The notes: generated by a model not told the origin, from the letters alone. Shown: positions 1-8,279, counted from the stretch's first letter. The stretch is 37,469 bases of DNA from JBCBKL01 sp038521825 (GCA_038521825.1 JBCBKL010000029.1:1-37469), one strand, 5' to 3'. Made by a program: numbers and translations.

Positions 1-493
1 GACCATCGGATGACAGGAAAACCTCGAGCGACGATGTGACATTCGTCATCGGCTTGAGACCGAGAAACAGCGCGAAAATCATGTGGCCGAGGAAGAACCA
101 GAAAAGCAGTGCTACGACCATGAGGGCGCAGAGCCAGGGCAACTGACGCAACCGCTCGGCCCAGAGTACTCGCAGCACCTGGTCCAGGGTTGGCTTGATC
201 CCCTGCTCCAACAGACGCGACACCTCGTAAGTGCCAAGTGCGGCGAATGGGGCGATGAGCGGGAAACCGAAGACAGCAAGGATGAGCCAGAAAGTGTGGC
301 CCGCCGCAGCCGTGATGCCAACCAACGCCCAGCCAGCGATGACTGAGCCCAAACCAGCCAAAATGCCATAGAGCGGGGCGGCCATGAAATCGCGCCATCC
401 GGCGGACAATGCTTGGCGCAGAACGGACAGGTCCGGGTTGGATAGTTCGGGCGCGCCGTGTTGGCGGCCATCAATCATCAGCGGCTCAGTCAT
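1..493 (-). CDS. DUF2189 family integral membrane protein (partial, C-terminus outside window)
   Basis: The reading frame is open from an ATG at 493 to the left edge, giving the first 164 residues, so the gene is cut by the window. After about 35 polar residues come hydrophobic stretches around residues 38-62 (PLYGILAGLGSVIAGWALVG), 65-90 and 115-140 (LCALMVVALLFWFFLGHMIF), separated by a short charged loop. The pattern and the 'AAPLYGILAG' / 'PLIAPFAALGTYEVSR' segments match my knowledge of the DUF2189 (COG5473) family of predicted inner-membrane proteins, common in alphaproteobacteria. Its biochemical role is unknown. No strong Shine-Dalgarno precedes the ATG, so a start a few codons downstream is possible. 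It diverges from the SDR gene across a 172-bp gap. Confidence 0.75.
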   Translation of the reverse strand, partial: MTEPLMIDGRQHGAPELSNPDLSVLRQALSAGWRDFMAAPLYGILAGLGSVIAGWALVGITAAAGHTFWLILAVFGFPLIAPFAALGTYEVSRLLEQGIKPTLDQVLRVLWAERLRQLPWLCALMVVALLFWFFLGHMIFALFLGLKPMTNVTSSLEVFLSSDG

Positions 494-665
494 GTTGCAT
501 CGCGCCGTTTCGTCGGCATCACTCCCTCATTGTCTTCAAATTATGCCATGCCCCTTGTGCCGTGAACAAGGGCTCGGCGAACCCGGCAAGGCCACTCAGT
601 GTTCATCACTTTGACGCTTTGAAGAAAGCCCGATACTCAGATTGCAAAGACCGAGCGGAGGTATC

Positions 666-1421
666 ATGGAGCTAGCATCAACCAAGGCCATCGTAACCGG
701 CGGTGCCTCCGGGCTGGGTGAGGCGACGGCCCGCCATTTCGCCGCCCGAGGCGCACAGGTCACGCTTCTCGACCGTGACGCCGGACGCGGACCCCAAGTG
801 GCGGCCGAGATCGGCGCGCATTTCGTCCAGACCGACGTGACCGATGAGGCCTCGGTTTCGGCCGCAATCGAATTGGCAAAGGAGCGCATGGGTGGTCTCT
901 CGGCCGCGGTGAACTGCGCTGGTATAGCCTATGGCATCAAGACGGTTGGCAAGGATGGCCCCCACCCTATCGACGCCTTTCAGCGCACCGTCGACATCAA
1001 CCTCGTCGGGACCTTCAACGTCGCGCGCCTTGCTGCCGCCGCGATGCAGGCCAACGCGCCCGAACCGGATGGCGCGCGTGGGGTCATCATCAACACCGCG
1101 TCGATCGCCGCCTTTGACGGTCAAAAGGGTCAGGCCGCCTATTCGGCATCGAAAGGCGGAGTCGTTGGAATGACCCTGCCGATGGCCCGCGATCTGGCCA
1201 GTACAGGCATTCGGGTGATGACCATCGCGCCCGGCATCTTCATGACGCCGATGCTTGCGGGCCTGCCCGATGAGGTGCGTGCCAGCCTTGCTGCCGATGT
1301 GCCCAACCCGCCCCGGCTGGGTGATCCGGCCGAGTATGCACGGCTGGCGGGCTTCATCGTCGAAATGGGATACCTCAACGGAGAGGTGATCCGGATCGAC
1401 GGAGCGTTGCGCATGCGATGA
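666..1421 (+). CDS. SDR-family oxidoreductase, 3-hydroxyacyl-CoA dehydrogenase type-2 (HSD17B10) like
   Basis: The 251-residue protein has the classical short-chain dehydrogenase layout: the NAD-binding TGGASGLG motif at residues 11-18, NCAG at 83-86, and the catalytic triad Ser146, Tyr159, Lys163 in YSASK. Asp36 at the end of beta-2 (LLDRD) favours NAD(H) over NADP(H). The sequence from DINLVGTFNVARL to the C-terminal GEVIRIDGALRM is typical of the mitochondrial HSD17B10 / 3-hydroxy-2-methylbutyryl-CoA dehydrogenase branch, so a role in beta-oxidation of branched or short acyl-CoA is likely. Substrate is inferred, not shown. I chose the ATG at 666 because a strong AGCGGAGG ribosome site lies 4 bases upstream; a TTG further upstream lacks one. 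Its stop overlaps the next start (ATGA), implying translational coupling. Confidence 0.85.
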   Translation: MELASTKAIVTGGASGLGEATARHFAARGAQVTLLDRDAGRGPQVAAEIGAHFVQTDVTDEASVSAAIELAKERMGGLSAAVNCAGIAYGIKTVGKDGPHPIDAFQRTVDINLVGTFNVARLAAAAMQANAPEPDGARGVIINTASIAAFDGQKGQAAYSASKGGVVGMTLPMARDLASTGIRVMTIAPGIFMTPMLAGLPDEVRASLAADVPNPPRLGDPAEYARLAGFIVEMGYLNGEVIRIDGALRMR

Positions 1422-1966
1422 CGCGCAGTGAGCGGGAAAAGATGTTGGCGGGCGAGTGGTACTCCTGCCTTGATGCAGAGCTGGAAACGTTGCGCATGCG
1501 ATCCCTCGAAGCCGTTCATGCGCACAACCAGCTGCCCCCGGATGAACGGCGCACGCTCAGCGCCCCTTTGGCAGGTCTGTTCGCGTGGCACGGAACCGAC
1601 TGCCTGATCGAAGTGCCATTTCACTGTTCCTACGGTTTCAACATCCATTTGGGGGCCGACGTGTACCTCAATACCGGATGCGTGATACTCGACAGCGCGC
1701 CGGTACGGATCGGGGATGGGACAATGTGCGGCCCCGGCGTGCAGATCTATTGCGCCAATCACCACAAGGATGCAGCAAAACGGCGGGCCGGAGTTGAGAT
1801 TGCCCTGCCGGTCACGATCGGGAAAAACGTCTGGCTGGGCGGTGGTGCCATCGTGCTGCCGGGTGTGACGATCGGCGACGGTGCCATCATCGGGGCGGGC
1901 AGCGTGGTGACCCGCTCTGTGGCCGCAGGTACGACGGTGGTGGGCAATCCGGCACGGTCTCGTTAG
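1418..1966 (+). CDS. Maltose/galactoside-type sugar O-acetyltransferase
   Basis: This 182-residue protein is a left-handed beta-helix acyltransferase of the LacA/Maa type. The N-terminal helical Mac domain (EREKMLAGEWYSCLDAEL, residues 5-22) is followed by hexapeptide repeats from about residue 75 to 170 (VRIGDGTMCGPGVQI; LPGVTIGDGAIIGAGSVV). His115 in ANHHKD corresponds to the catalytic histidine that activates the sugar hydroxyl for acetyl-CoA transfer. Length is normal for the family. It starts inside the stop of the SDR gene, so the two are co-transcribed. What a sugar acetyltransferase does with an acyl-CoA dehydrogenase is not evident. It ends 3 bases before the convergent ABC-F gene. 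Confidence 0.88.
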   Translation: MTRSEREKMLAGEWYSCLDAELETLRMRSLEAVHAHNQLPPDERRTLSAPLAGLFAWHGTDCLIEVPFHCSYGFNIHLGADVYLNTGCVILDSAPVRIGDGTMCGPGVQIYCANHHKDAAKRRAGVEIALPVTIGKNVWLGGGAIVLPGVTIGDGAIIGAGSVVTRSVAAGTTVVGNPARSR

Positions 1967-1969
1967 AAG

Positions 1970-3778
1970 TCAGGCCTCGGCCTTCTCGGCGAGGGTCAGC
2001 CACTCCTCTTCAGCCGCGTCTAGTTTGGCCTGCCTTTCGGCCAAAGCTTCGCTCGCCTTTCGAAATTTCACCGGCTCCCGGGTGAAAAGCTCTGGATCGG
2101 CCAGCAACTGCTGCAGCTTGTCCTTCTCCGCCTCAAGCCGTTCGATTTCGGCAGGCAGCGCGTCTAGGCGATGCTTTTCGGTGAAACTGAGACCGGACTT
2201 GGCAGGCGCCGCCGGCTTTGGCTTCACCGGCGTCGGTTTTCGTTTCTCAGCCTTCTGATCTGGGACGACAGGTGCCCGCTGAGACTGGTAGTCGGACCAG
2301 CCTCCGGCATAGACCGTGGCCTTGCCGTCGCCTTCCATCGCAATTGTCGTGACAGCCACCCGATCAAGGAAATCGCGGTCATGGCTCACCAGCAGAACTG
2401 TTCCGTCATATCCATCCAACAAATCCTGCAGCAGATCGAGCGTTTCGATATCGAGATCGTTGGTCGGCTCATCGAGAACAAGCAGGTTGGACGGGCGCGC
2501 AAGGATTTTGGCCAGCAACAGGCGCGCCTTTTCCCCACCTGATAAAGATCGGACAGGCGCGCGCGCCTGGCGCTCGTCAAACAGAAAATCCTTGAGATAA
2601 CCCACCACATGGCGCGGGGTGCCGCGCACCATCACCTGATCCGACTGTCCCCTGACGCCGAGATCGGGGTCGTTGGTCAGGCTATCCCAAAGCGTCGCAT
2701 CGGGGTCGAGCTGAGCGCGGGTCTGATCAAAGACCGCAAGCGCAAGGTTCGTGCCTAGCTTCACTGACCCGTCGTCCGGCATTTCCTGACCGATCAGTAT
2801 CTTCAAAAGTGTTGTCTTGCCGACCCCGTTGGGACCAACAAGCGCAATCCGGTCGCCACGCTGCACCGTCATCGTGAATGGCTTGAGGATTAGGTTTTCA
2901 CCGTAAGTTTTTGTAATTCCGCGCGCTTCAATGACTTTGCGTCCAGACTTCTGGCCGGATTCAATAGCCAGACCGGCGGCCCCCTGCCGCTTGATCTGCG
3001 CGGCGCGTTCTGCCCGCAGATCCTGCAGGGCGCGAACCCGACCTTGGTTGCGCTTGCGCCGGGCACTGATGCCCTCGACAGCCCAGCGGGCTTCGGCCTT
3101 GATCTTGCGGTCAAGCTTGTGGCGAACCATGTCTTCCTCGTCCCAGACCTTATCGCGCCAATCCTCAAACTGGGCAAAGCCTTTTTCCTTCCGACGTACG
3201 ATCCCCCTGTCAATCCATAGTGTTACGCGGGTTAATTCACGTAAAAAGGCACGATCGTGACTGATGATGACAAAGCCCGAACGGGTCGATTTCAACTCGT
3301 CTTCGAGCCATGCGATTGCCTCGATGTCCAGATGGTTCGTCGGTTCGTCGAGCAGCATCAGATCCGGCTCGTCGGCCATGAGACGTGCAAGCGCGGCACG
3401 TCGCCTCTCGCCGCCTGAAGCGGTTTCAACAGGTCTGTCTGGATCAAATTTGAGCCCGGCGCCTGCCCGTTCGACACGATACATCTCTGATGGTGACAGG
3501 GCTGCTGACGCGAAGTCCCCTAGAGTCGCAAATCCGGTTAAATCGGGATCCTGTTCCATGTAGCCAAGGGAAACGCCCGGCCCGGCCACGATATCGCCGC
3601 GATCCGGTTCAACCAAACCCGCCATGACTTTCATCAGGGTCGATTTGCCCGATCCATTGCGGCCGACGAGCGCGATCCGCTCACCCGGTTGGATGACGAA
3701 AGAAAGGTCATCGAAAACGGGGGCGCCGCCGAAGGTCAGCGCAATGTCGTTAACTTGCAAGAGCGGGAGACGTACCAT
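1970..3778 (-). CDS. ABC-F family ATPase, Uup-like
   Basis: A soluble twin-ATPase of 602 residues without membrane segments. The first nucleotide domain has Walker A GRNGSGKS (39-46), signature SGGE (121-124) and Walker B LMLLDEPTNHLD (140-151). The second has GPNGVGKT (315-322), LSGGE (412-416) and LLVLDEPTNDLD (432-443). The ABC-F linker between domains is rich in Arg/Lys/Glu. The C-terminus (about 505-602) is a Lys/Pro-rich hinge followed by a coiled coil (EIERLEAEKDKLQQLL), the hallmark of the Uup subgroup. ABC-F proteins bind the ribosomal E site; Uup is also linked to replication-associated DNA structures and tolerance of transposon excision. Function is inferred from family. It is transcribed alone, convergent with the acetyltransferase. 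Confidence 0.9.
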   Translation of the reverse strand: MVRLPLLQVNDIALTFGGAPVFDDLSFVIQPGERIALVGRNGSGKSTLMKVMAGLVEPDRGDIVAGPGVSLGYMEQDPDLTGFATLGDFASAALSPSEMYRVERAGAGLKFDPDRPVETASGGERRRAALARLMADEPDLMLLDEPTNHLDIEAIAWLEDELKSTRSGFVIISHDRAFLRELTRVTLWIDRGIVRRKEKGFAQFEDWRDKVWDEEDMVRHKLDRKIKAEARWAVEGISARRKRNQGRVRALQDLRAERAAQIKRQGAAGLAIESGQKSGRKVIEARGITKTYGENLILKPFTMTVQRGDRIALVGPNGVGKTTLLKILIGQEMPDDGSVKLGTNLALAVFDQTRAQLDPDATLWDSLTNDPDLGVRGQSDQVMVRGTPRHVVGYLKDFLFDERQARAPVRSLSGGEKARLLLAKILARPSNLLVLDEPTNDLDIETLDLLQDLLDGYDGTVLLVSHDRDFLDRVAVTTIAMEGDGKATVYAGGWSDYQSQRAPVVPDQKAEKRKPTPVKPKPAAPAKSGLSFTEKHRLDALPAEIERLEAEKDKLQQLLADPELFTREPVKFRKASEALAERQAKLDAAEEEWLTLAEKAEA

Positions 3779-3831
3779 GGGCAGGAGCTAATGGCGGCAC
3801 GTGACGGGGTCAAGCAACGGTGCCATGGTCC

Positions 3832-3854
3832 CAAAACTCTTCCAAAGAGTTTTG
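3832..3854 (-). repeat. Perfect 10-bp inverted repeat (hairpin 1 of a pair)
   Basis: The arms CAAAACTCTT (3832-3841) and AAGAGTTTTG (3845-3854) are exactly complementary around a 3-base loop. It lies in the gap between the OlsB-like stop and the ABC-F start, next to a second perfect hairpin. It may form part of a tandem transcription terminator for the leftward OlsB-like gene, or a dispersed intergenic element. Confidence 0.75.
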
Positions 3855-3855
3855 C

Positions 3856-3879
3856 CAAGAGAATTCAAAAATTCTCTTG
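3856..3879 (-). terminator. Perfect 10-bp hairpin just downstream of the OlsB-like gene
   Basis: CAAGAGAATT (3856-3865) pairs perfectly with AATTCTCTTG (3870-3879) around a 4-base loop. On the minus strand it begins 2 bases after the stop codon of the OlsB-like gene. It has no long U-run directly after the stem but continues into the A/T-rich stem of the neighbouring hairpin, so it is a plausible but atypical intrinsic terminator. Confidence 0.5.
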
Positions 3880-3881
3880 AA

Positions 3882-4610
3882 CTAGCCCGCCACAGAGCGC
3901 AACAGACGCTTTCGTGCGGGTGGAATGGCGCCGATCTCAAGACCCGTGAAGACGTGCAGGGTGTTCATTTGCCTGTCGATTACCGCGTGGTCTGACACCC
4001 AGCCGCCCATCATCAGATAAGTCTTAAGCAGCGGCGGCATGCGCAGCATTGCTTTTTTTGCGTCCGGCTTGCGCCGCAGCCGCGCCGCGTATTTGAAGAC
4101 GTTTGGTGCCTTCACCCGCGGCAGCCAGCGCTTTGGGGCCAAGTGCCGGTGTTTCAGCATGGCGAAGGCATCAAGGTAATCCTCGGTCTCGGTCCCCGCA
4201 AAGGACGAGCAGCCGAACAGCATCTGAACGTTGTTCCGGTCGACATAAGAGGTCATGGCGCCCCATGCCACGCGCAGGATGTCAGGATCGTTGAGCTCCG
4301 GATGAATGCAGAAACGACCCATCTCAACCATGTTACCTTCGAACGTCTCGAGTGCGTTCAGGTCATAGTATTGTGCCGAATAACTCTGGGCGATCTCTGG
4401 GCCTGTTAGAGGCAACATCCGAAAACAGCAGGCAAGGGAACTATCAGACACCGCATGAATGAGGATATGTGTGCATGCCTCATCAAATTCGTCAGCGTCC
4501 AGCGAAGATGACGTGCCAAAACACAAAGCGCGCAGCCGCTGCGCAGCCTCGATGTCCTTGCCGCCTTCAGCCTCGCGTACCGTGTACCGTCCCTTTTTCA
4601 GCGAGATCAT
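3882..4610 (-). CDS. olsB: OlsB-like L-ornithine N(alpha)-acyltransferase (GNAT fold)
   Basis: This 242-residue protein fits the OlsB/hemolysin-type acyltransferase family: an N-terminal YTVREAEGGKDIEAAQRLRALCF segment, a central VEMGRFCIHPE motif (about residues 94-104), then a FGCSSFAGTE block and a C-terminal PPLLKTYLMMGGWVSDHAVID segment. OlsB transfers a 3-hydroxy fatty acid from acyl-ACP to ornithine, giving lyso-ornithine lipid; OlsA then adds the second acyl chain. Ornithine lipids are abundant in marine Rhodobacteraceae. No olsA-like gene is adjacent. The ATG at 4610 has a GCGGAGG site 5 bases upstream; a GTG one codon earlier would be too close to it. It is a single gene, bounded downstream by two hairpins. 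Confidence 0.75.
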   Translation of the reverse strand: MISLKKGRYTVREAEGGKDIEAAQRLRALCFGTSSSLDADEFDEACTHILIHAVSDSSLACCFRMLPLTGPEIAQSYSAQYYDLNALETFEGNMVEMGRFCIHPELNDPDILRVAWGAMTSYVDRNNVQMLFGCSSFAGTETEDYLDAFAMLKHRHLAPKRWLPRVKAPNVFKYAARLRRKPDAKKAMLRMPPLLKTYLMMGGWVSDHAVIDRQMNTLHVFTGLEIGAIPPARKRLLRSVAG

Positions 4611-4671
4611 CACCGCCTCCGCTGTTATTTTTGCGAGTGGCTAGCACAGCCCCTGTGACATTTGCATGAAA

Positions 4672-5133
4672 TCAGCGGTTCGGTTGAAGCGCCTGCGCCG
4701 GATCGAAACGACCGATGTTGCGCAGAAGCTGCTGAACGAAGGTGGTATCGCGTACGCCCGTATCCGTGGTCCGGCGAGCGATCGGCACCACAAGCCCGTC
4801 TTCGAGGCCGTAACGCTCGATGTTCGTCACTACGCCGGCCTCGTCAAAGCTGATCGCCAGAACCTGCCGATCGATCTCTTGGGGCTCAAGGAAACCGACC
4901 GTGCGCATCCGGCTGCGGACATAGAAGTATCCACTCTCGCGAAGAACACCCGCCGAACTGGGTGACCCAACGGTCTCTTCAACCGTCGCGCGAGTATCGA
5001 TGCCCACGACGATCTGCTCAAGCTCATCCTCGGGGGGAATATAGCCATGATTCTGATAGGTCGGAGAGCATGCGCCAAGCCCGGCCAACAGGCCCAAAAC
5101 ACCCAATGCCCTAAGGCTTTCGGTGATGCGCAT
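4672..5133 (-). CDS. bamE: BamE (SmpA/OmlA) outer-membrane assembly lipoprotein
   Basis: A 153-residue lipoprotein with a short basic N-terminus, hydrophobic core and lipobox LGAC, giving acylated Cys22. The mature part has the SmpA/OmlA pattern: a motif resembling 'I..G.T...V...LG.P' appears as IVVGIDTRATVEETVGSPS (residues 41-59), followed by YFYVRSRMRTVGFLEPQEIDRQVLAISFD. BamE is an accessory subunit of the BAM complex that inserts beta-barrel proteins in the outer membrane. The C-terminal extension (DTTFVQQLLRNIGRFDPAQAL) is usual for alphaproteobacterial members. It diverges from the yceD homologue. Confidence 0.85.
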   Translation of the reverse strand: MRITESLRALGVLGLLAGLGACSPTYQNHGYIPPEDELEQIVVGIDTRATVEETVGSPSSAGVLRESGYFYVRSRMRTVGFLEPQEIDRQVLAISFDEAGVVTNIERYGLEDGLVVPIARRTTDTGVRDTTFVQQLLRNIGRFDPAQALQPNR

Positions 5134-5146
5134 TCCTAGTCACCTC

Positions 5147-5175
5147 TTGCTCACGCCGCGTACGGCTCCTATCAG
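5147..5175 (+). promoter_or_regulatory. Candidate sigma-70 promoter for the yceD-rpmF-plsX-fabH series
   Basis: TTGCTC (5147-5152), a 17-base spacer and TATCAG (5170-5175) lie about 47 bases upstream of the DUF177 start, in the divergent gap with bamE. The -10 matches only four of six consensus bases, so this is a modest call. Confidence 0.35.
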
Positions 5176-5221
5176 GCATTACTAAAGCTGGGGTCCCTGT
5201 TCAAGAAACGAAAGGCACACA

Positions 5222-5773
5222 ATGTCCCGCGCTGCCCCTTCCTCCACCGCTTTACGCGTCGGCGATCTGCCTCAGAACCGGTCCACGCCTTTCGATCTTC
5301 GGCCGTCGGATGCCGAGTTGGAAGCGCTGAGAGACAACCTCGAACTCCTGGGCCTGCGCAAGGTCCGATTCGAAGGCAAAGTATCTGCAAAGGGCGAGGC
5401 TGACTGGCTTATGACAGGCCATCTGGGTGCTACGGTCATTCAACCGTGCGCCGTCACGATGGCACCCGTCACGACACGGATCGAAACCCCAGTGCGCCGC
5501 CTCTATGCGGCTGACTACACCGAGGTCGACGCGCCGGAAATCGAAATGCCGGAAGACGACGAGGTCGAACCATTGTCGGCCTGGATTGACCCGGCAGCGG
5601 TCATGGCCGAAGCGTTGGACCTCGCATTGCCGCTCTTTCCCCGAGCCGAAGGTGCCGAATTGGGCGAGGCGGTGTTCACCGAGCCCGGCAAGACCCCCAT
5701 GCGCGATGAAGATGCCCGCCCTTTCTCGGGCTTGGCAGCCTTGAAAGACCAGATGAAGGATGACGGCGAATAG
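5222..5773 (+). CDS. yceD: YceD / DUF177 family protein
   Basis: A 183-residue soluble acidic protein. The DUF177 core is recognisable: an N-terminal strand region, LRKVRFEGKVSAKGEADWLMTGHLGATVIQPCAVTMAPV (a single conserved Cys followed by T..PV), and the acidic stretch PEDDEVEPLSAWIDPAAVMAEALDLALPLFPR typical of the family. YceD and its plant relative are linked to 23S rRNA/large-subunit maturation, and the gene sits directly before rpmF in very many bacteria, as here. The exact biochemical role is unknown. The ATG at 5222 follows a GAAAGGCACACA leader with a weak Shine-Dalgarno. The gap to rpmF is 174 bp and contains a hairpin. Confidence 0.85.
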   Translation: MSRAAPSSTALRVGDLPQNRSTPFDLRPSDAELEALRDNLELLGLRKVRFEGKVSAKGEADWLMTGHLGATVIQPCAVTMAPVTTRIETPVRRLYAADYTEVDAPEIEMPEDDEVEPLSAWIDPAAVMAEALDLALPLFPRAEGAELGEAVFTEPGKTPMRDEDARPFSGLAALKDQMKDDGE

Positions 5774-5839
5774 GCGGATTTTCCGCTTGCAAAGTACTGA
5801 CTTTTGACTATTTTGCCGCCCTCATCGAATTTAGGGTTG

Positions 5840-5874
5840 GACACGGGCGGCCTCGCCGCATAGAGGCTCGTGTC
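5840..5874 (+). other. Interrupted inverted repeat in the rpmF leader
   Basis: GACACG (5840-5845) pairs with CGTGTC (5869-5874), and inside it GCCTC (5850-5854) pairs with GAGGC (5863-5867), with a 4-base internal bulge on one side and an 8-base loop. It lies 74 bases before rpmF. There is no T-run after it, so it is more likely an mRNA leader structure than a terminator. The rest of this gap shows no gene. Confidence 0.5.
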
Positions 5875-5947
5875 ACGCCCAAGACGGTACGATCCGCAAC
5901 CCCACGGGCCGCCCGGCAGGCGACCCCAAGCATAAAGGCCCGAAGCT

Positions 5948-6154
5948 ATGGCTGTGCAACAGAATAAAGTGTCGAAGTCGCGCCGGAACAACCGTCGCGC
6001 GCACGACGCGCTGGTATCGGCAAACCCAAACGAATGCTCGAACTGTGGTGAACTCAAGCGCCCCCATCATATCTGCGCGGCCTGCGGCCACTACGACGAC
6101 AATGAAGTCGTTCCTCTGACCGAAGAGATCGACCTCGAAGACGACGCGGCCTAA
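5948..6154 (+). CDS. rpmF: 50S ribosomal protein L32
   Basis: A 68-residue protein that starts MAVQQNKVSKSRRNNRRAHD, the usual L32 N-terminus, and carries the zinc-ribbon cysteines CSNC (residues 32-35) and CAAC (45-48 region), so it is the zinc-binding C+ form. The C-terminus VVPLTEEIDLEDDAA is an acidic tail common in alphaproteobacteria. L32 binds near the exit-tunnel region of the large subunit. It lies between yceD and plsX, the standard order. Confidence 0.97.
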   Translation: MAVQQNKVSKSRRNNRRAHDALVSANPNECSNCGELKRPHHICAACGHYDDNEVVPLTEEIDLEDDAA

Positions 6155-6187
6155 GGCACGGGCAGTATCCGCGACAGGCCAGGCATA

Positions 6188-7267
6188 ATGCCGAAGCAAT
6201 CCGAACATGGCGCGGCCGGGTCCTTCCCCATCATCGTATCCGTAGATGCCATGGGTGGCGACAACGGTCCTTGGGCCGTTGTATCGGGCTGTTCCAAATC
6301 CGCAAAAAAGAACAATCGGCTTGGTTTTATCCTCCATGGTCCGAAGGACGAGCTTGAGCGCTTGATTGCCCGCCGCAAGCATTTGCGCGGTCGCTGCGAG
6401 GTTCGTGATGCGCGTTCAGTCGTCTCGATGGATGACAAGCCCAGCCAGGTGGTACGCACGGCCAAGGGCACGTCGATGTGGTCAACCATCGAATCGGTGC
6501 GATCCGGCGAGGCCACTGTTGCAGTGAGCTGCGGCAACACCGGCGCCCTGATGGCGCTGTCTATGATTCGGCTGCGCAAGCTGCCGGGCGTGAACCGTCC
6601 GGCCATCGCTGTCCTCTGGCCCAGCCGGAATCCGCAAGGCTTTAACGTGATGCTCGATGTCGGCGCCGATGTGCGCGCGGATGCCGAAGACCTGATGCGG
6701 TATGCGTTGATGGGCACGTCTTACGCCCGCAACGGGATGGAACTGCCCCGCCCTCGAGTCGGTCTGCTGAACGTGGGCACCGAAGAACACAAGGGCCGGA
6801 CCGAACTCAAAGAGGCATATGACCTCATCCGGGAACGCGCGCCCGAGGCCGACTTCGACTTTGTCGGCTTTGTGGAAGGCAGCGACATCCCCGGCGATGT
6901 CGCCGACGTCATCGTGACGGACGGGTTTACCGGCAACGTCGCGATCAAGACCGGCGAAGGCACCGCCAGCCTGATCGGCGACCTGCTGCGTGAAGCGTTC
7001 CGGTTCTCTCCGCTCTCGCGTCTTGCCTCGCTCTTGGCGGTAACCTCGCTCAGACGGTTGCGCAAACGCATCGATCCAAGACGCGTTAACGGCGGCGTGT
7101 TCCTTGGACTGAATGGAACGGTTGTAAAATCCCACGGAGCGGCAGACAGTACGGGGGTGTCGGCAGCCATCAAACTCGCCGCTCAGCTTGCAGAACAGAA
7201 TTTCACCGACAAGCTGGCTGCGCGGGTCGCCGACCGGGGGTCTGAGGAAAAAGAGGCGCGTGCATAG
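6188..7267 (+). CDS. plsX: Phosphate acyltransferase PlsX
   Basis: This 359-residue protein contains the PlsX N-terminal signature SVDAMGGDNGP (residues 18-28), the NTGALMA motif near 121-127, and GLLNVGTEEHKG and VEGSDIPGDVADVIVTDGFTGNVAIKTGEG in the C-terminal half. PlsX converts acyl-ACP and phosphate into acyl-phosphate, the donor used by PlsY for glycerol-3-phosphate acylation, so it begins phospholipid synthesis. It is peripheral to the inner membrane. Length is normal. Start ATG at 6188 is 33 bases after rpmF. Its stop codon overlaps the GTG of fabH. Confidence 0.96.
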   Translation: MPKQSEHGAAGSFPIIVSVDAMGGDNGPWAVVSGCSKSAKKNNRLGFILHGPKDELERLIARRKHLRGRCEVRDARSVVSMDDKPSQVVRTAKGTSMWSTIESVRSGEATVAVSCGNTGALMALSMIRLRKLPGVNRPAIAVLWPSRNPQGFNVMLDVGADVRADAEDLMRYALMGTSYARNGMELPRPRVGLLNVGTEEHKGRTELKEAYDLIRERAPEADFDFVGFVEGSDIPGDVADVIVTDGFTGNVAIKTGEGTASLIGDLLREAFRFSPLSRLASLLAVTSLRRLRKRIDPRRVNGGVFLGLNGTVVKSHGAADSTGVSAAIKLAAQLAEQNFTDKLAARVADRGSEEKEARA

Positions 7268-8235
7268 TGCGACGAGCGGTGGTCAAGGGTGTGGGGCATT
7301 ACCTGCCCAAGCGGATCGTTGAGAACGCTGAATTCGAAAAGACGCTGGATACGACGGATGAATGGATCCGCACCCGCTCGGGAATCGAACGCCGTCATTT
7401 TGCTTCGGACCAAGAAACAACATCGTCGATGGCCACAACTGCGGCGCAAGCAGCGCTTGATATGGCCGGTGTCAAGGCAGATCAGATCGACGCGATCATC
7501 CTTGCCACATCGACGGCGGACCTGACCTTTCCCTCGGCAGCGACAATGGTGCAGGATCAGCTTGGCATGACCAAAGGCTTTGCATTCGACGTGCAGGCCG
7601 TTTGCGCAGGCTTTGTCTACGCCCTGACCAATGCCAATGCGCTGATCGTATCCGGTCAGGCTGAGCGTGTTCTGGTCATCGGGTCGGAAACCTTCAGCCG
7701 GATCATGGACTGGGAAGACCGCTCAACCTGCGTGCTCTTCGGCGATGGCGCGGGCGCCCTGGTATTGCAAGCAGAGGAAGGCGATGGAAGCCCGCAGGAT
7801 CGCGGGATCCTAGCCACCGATCTCAATTCCGACGGCAGGCATCGCGACCTGCTTTATGTCGATGGCGGGGTCAGCACTGGCACCAGCGGATATCTGCGTA
7901 TGCAGGGCAATCAGGTCTTTCGTCACGCGGTCGAAAAGCTGGCTGCCACGGCGGAAAACGCGATCGAGAAAGCCGGGGTCACAACGGCGGATGTCGATTG
8001 GATCGTGCCCCATCAGGCCAATATCCGGATCATTCAGGGCACTGCCAAAAAGATGGATATCCCAATGGATCGGGTCGTCGTCACGGTTCAGGATCACGGC
8101 AACACATCGGCGGCATCGATTCCCCTCGCGCTGTCCGTTGGTGTGGAACGGGGACAGATCAAACCCGGCGATCTTATCGTCACCGAGGCAATCGGCGGTG
8201 GTCTTGCGTGGGGCGCGGTTGTGTTGCGCTGGTAA
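7267..8235 (+). CDS. fabH: Beta-ketoacyl-ACP synthase III
   Basis: A thiolase-fold enzyme of 322 residues with the full FabH triad: Cys113 in DVQAVCAGF, His249 in WIVPHQANIRI and Asn279 in QDHGNTSAASIP. It condenses acetyl-CoA with malonyl-ACP to initiate fatty-acid elongation. The N-terminal TTDEWIRTRSGIERR block is standard. Translation starts at a GTG that shares its first base with the TAG stop of plsX (TAGTG), which implies termination-reinitiation coupling; a GAGG element lies about 11 bases upstream. A separate promoter for ihfA follows the stop. Confidence 0.96.
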   Translation: MRRAVVKGVGHYLPKRIVENAEFEKTLDTTDEWIRTRSGIERRHFASDQETTSSMATTAAQAALDMAGVKADQIDAIILATSTADLTFPSAATMVQDQLGMTKGFAFDVQAVCAGFVYALTNANALIVSGQAERVLVIGSETFSRIMDWEDRSTCVLFGDGAGALVLQAEEGDGSPQDRGILATDLNSDGRHRDLLYVDGGVSTGTSGYLRMQGNQVFRHAVEKLAATAENAIEKAGVTTADVDWIVPHQANIRIIQGTAKKMDIPMDRVVVTVQDHGNTSAASIPLALSVGVERGQIKPGDLIVTEAIGGGLAWGAVVLRW

Positions 8236-8279
8236 CCGCGCGTCAAGAAACTTTTCCCGCTACCTTCAAGCTATTGATG

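Noticed and set aside
611..640. Promoter TTGACG for the SDR gene
   Set aside because: The -35 is good but no acceptable -10 exists at 16-18 bases.
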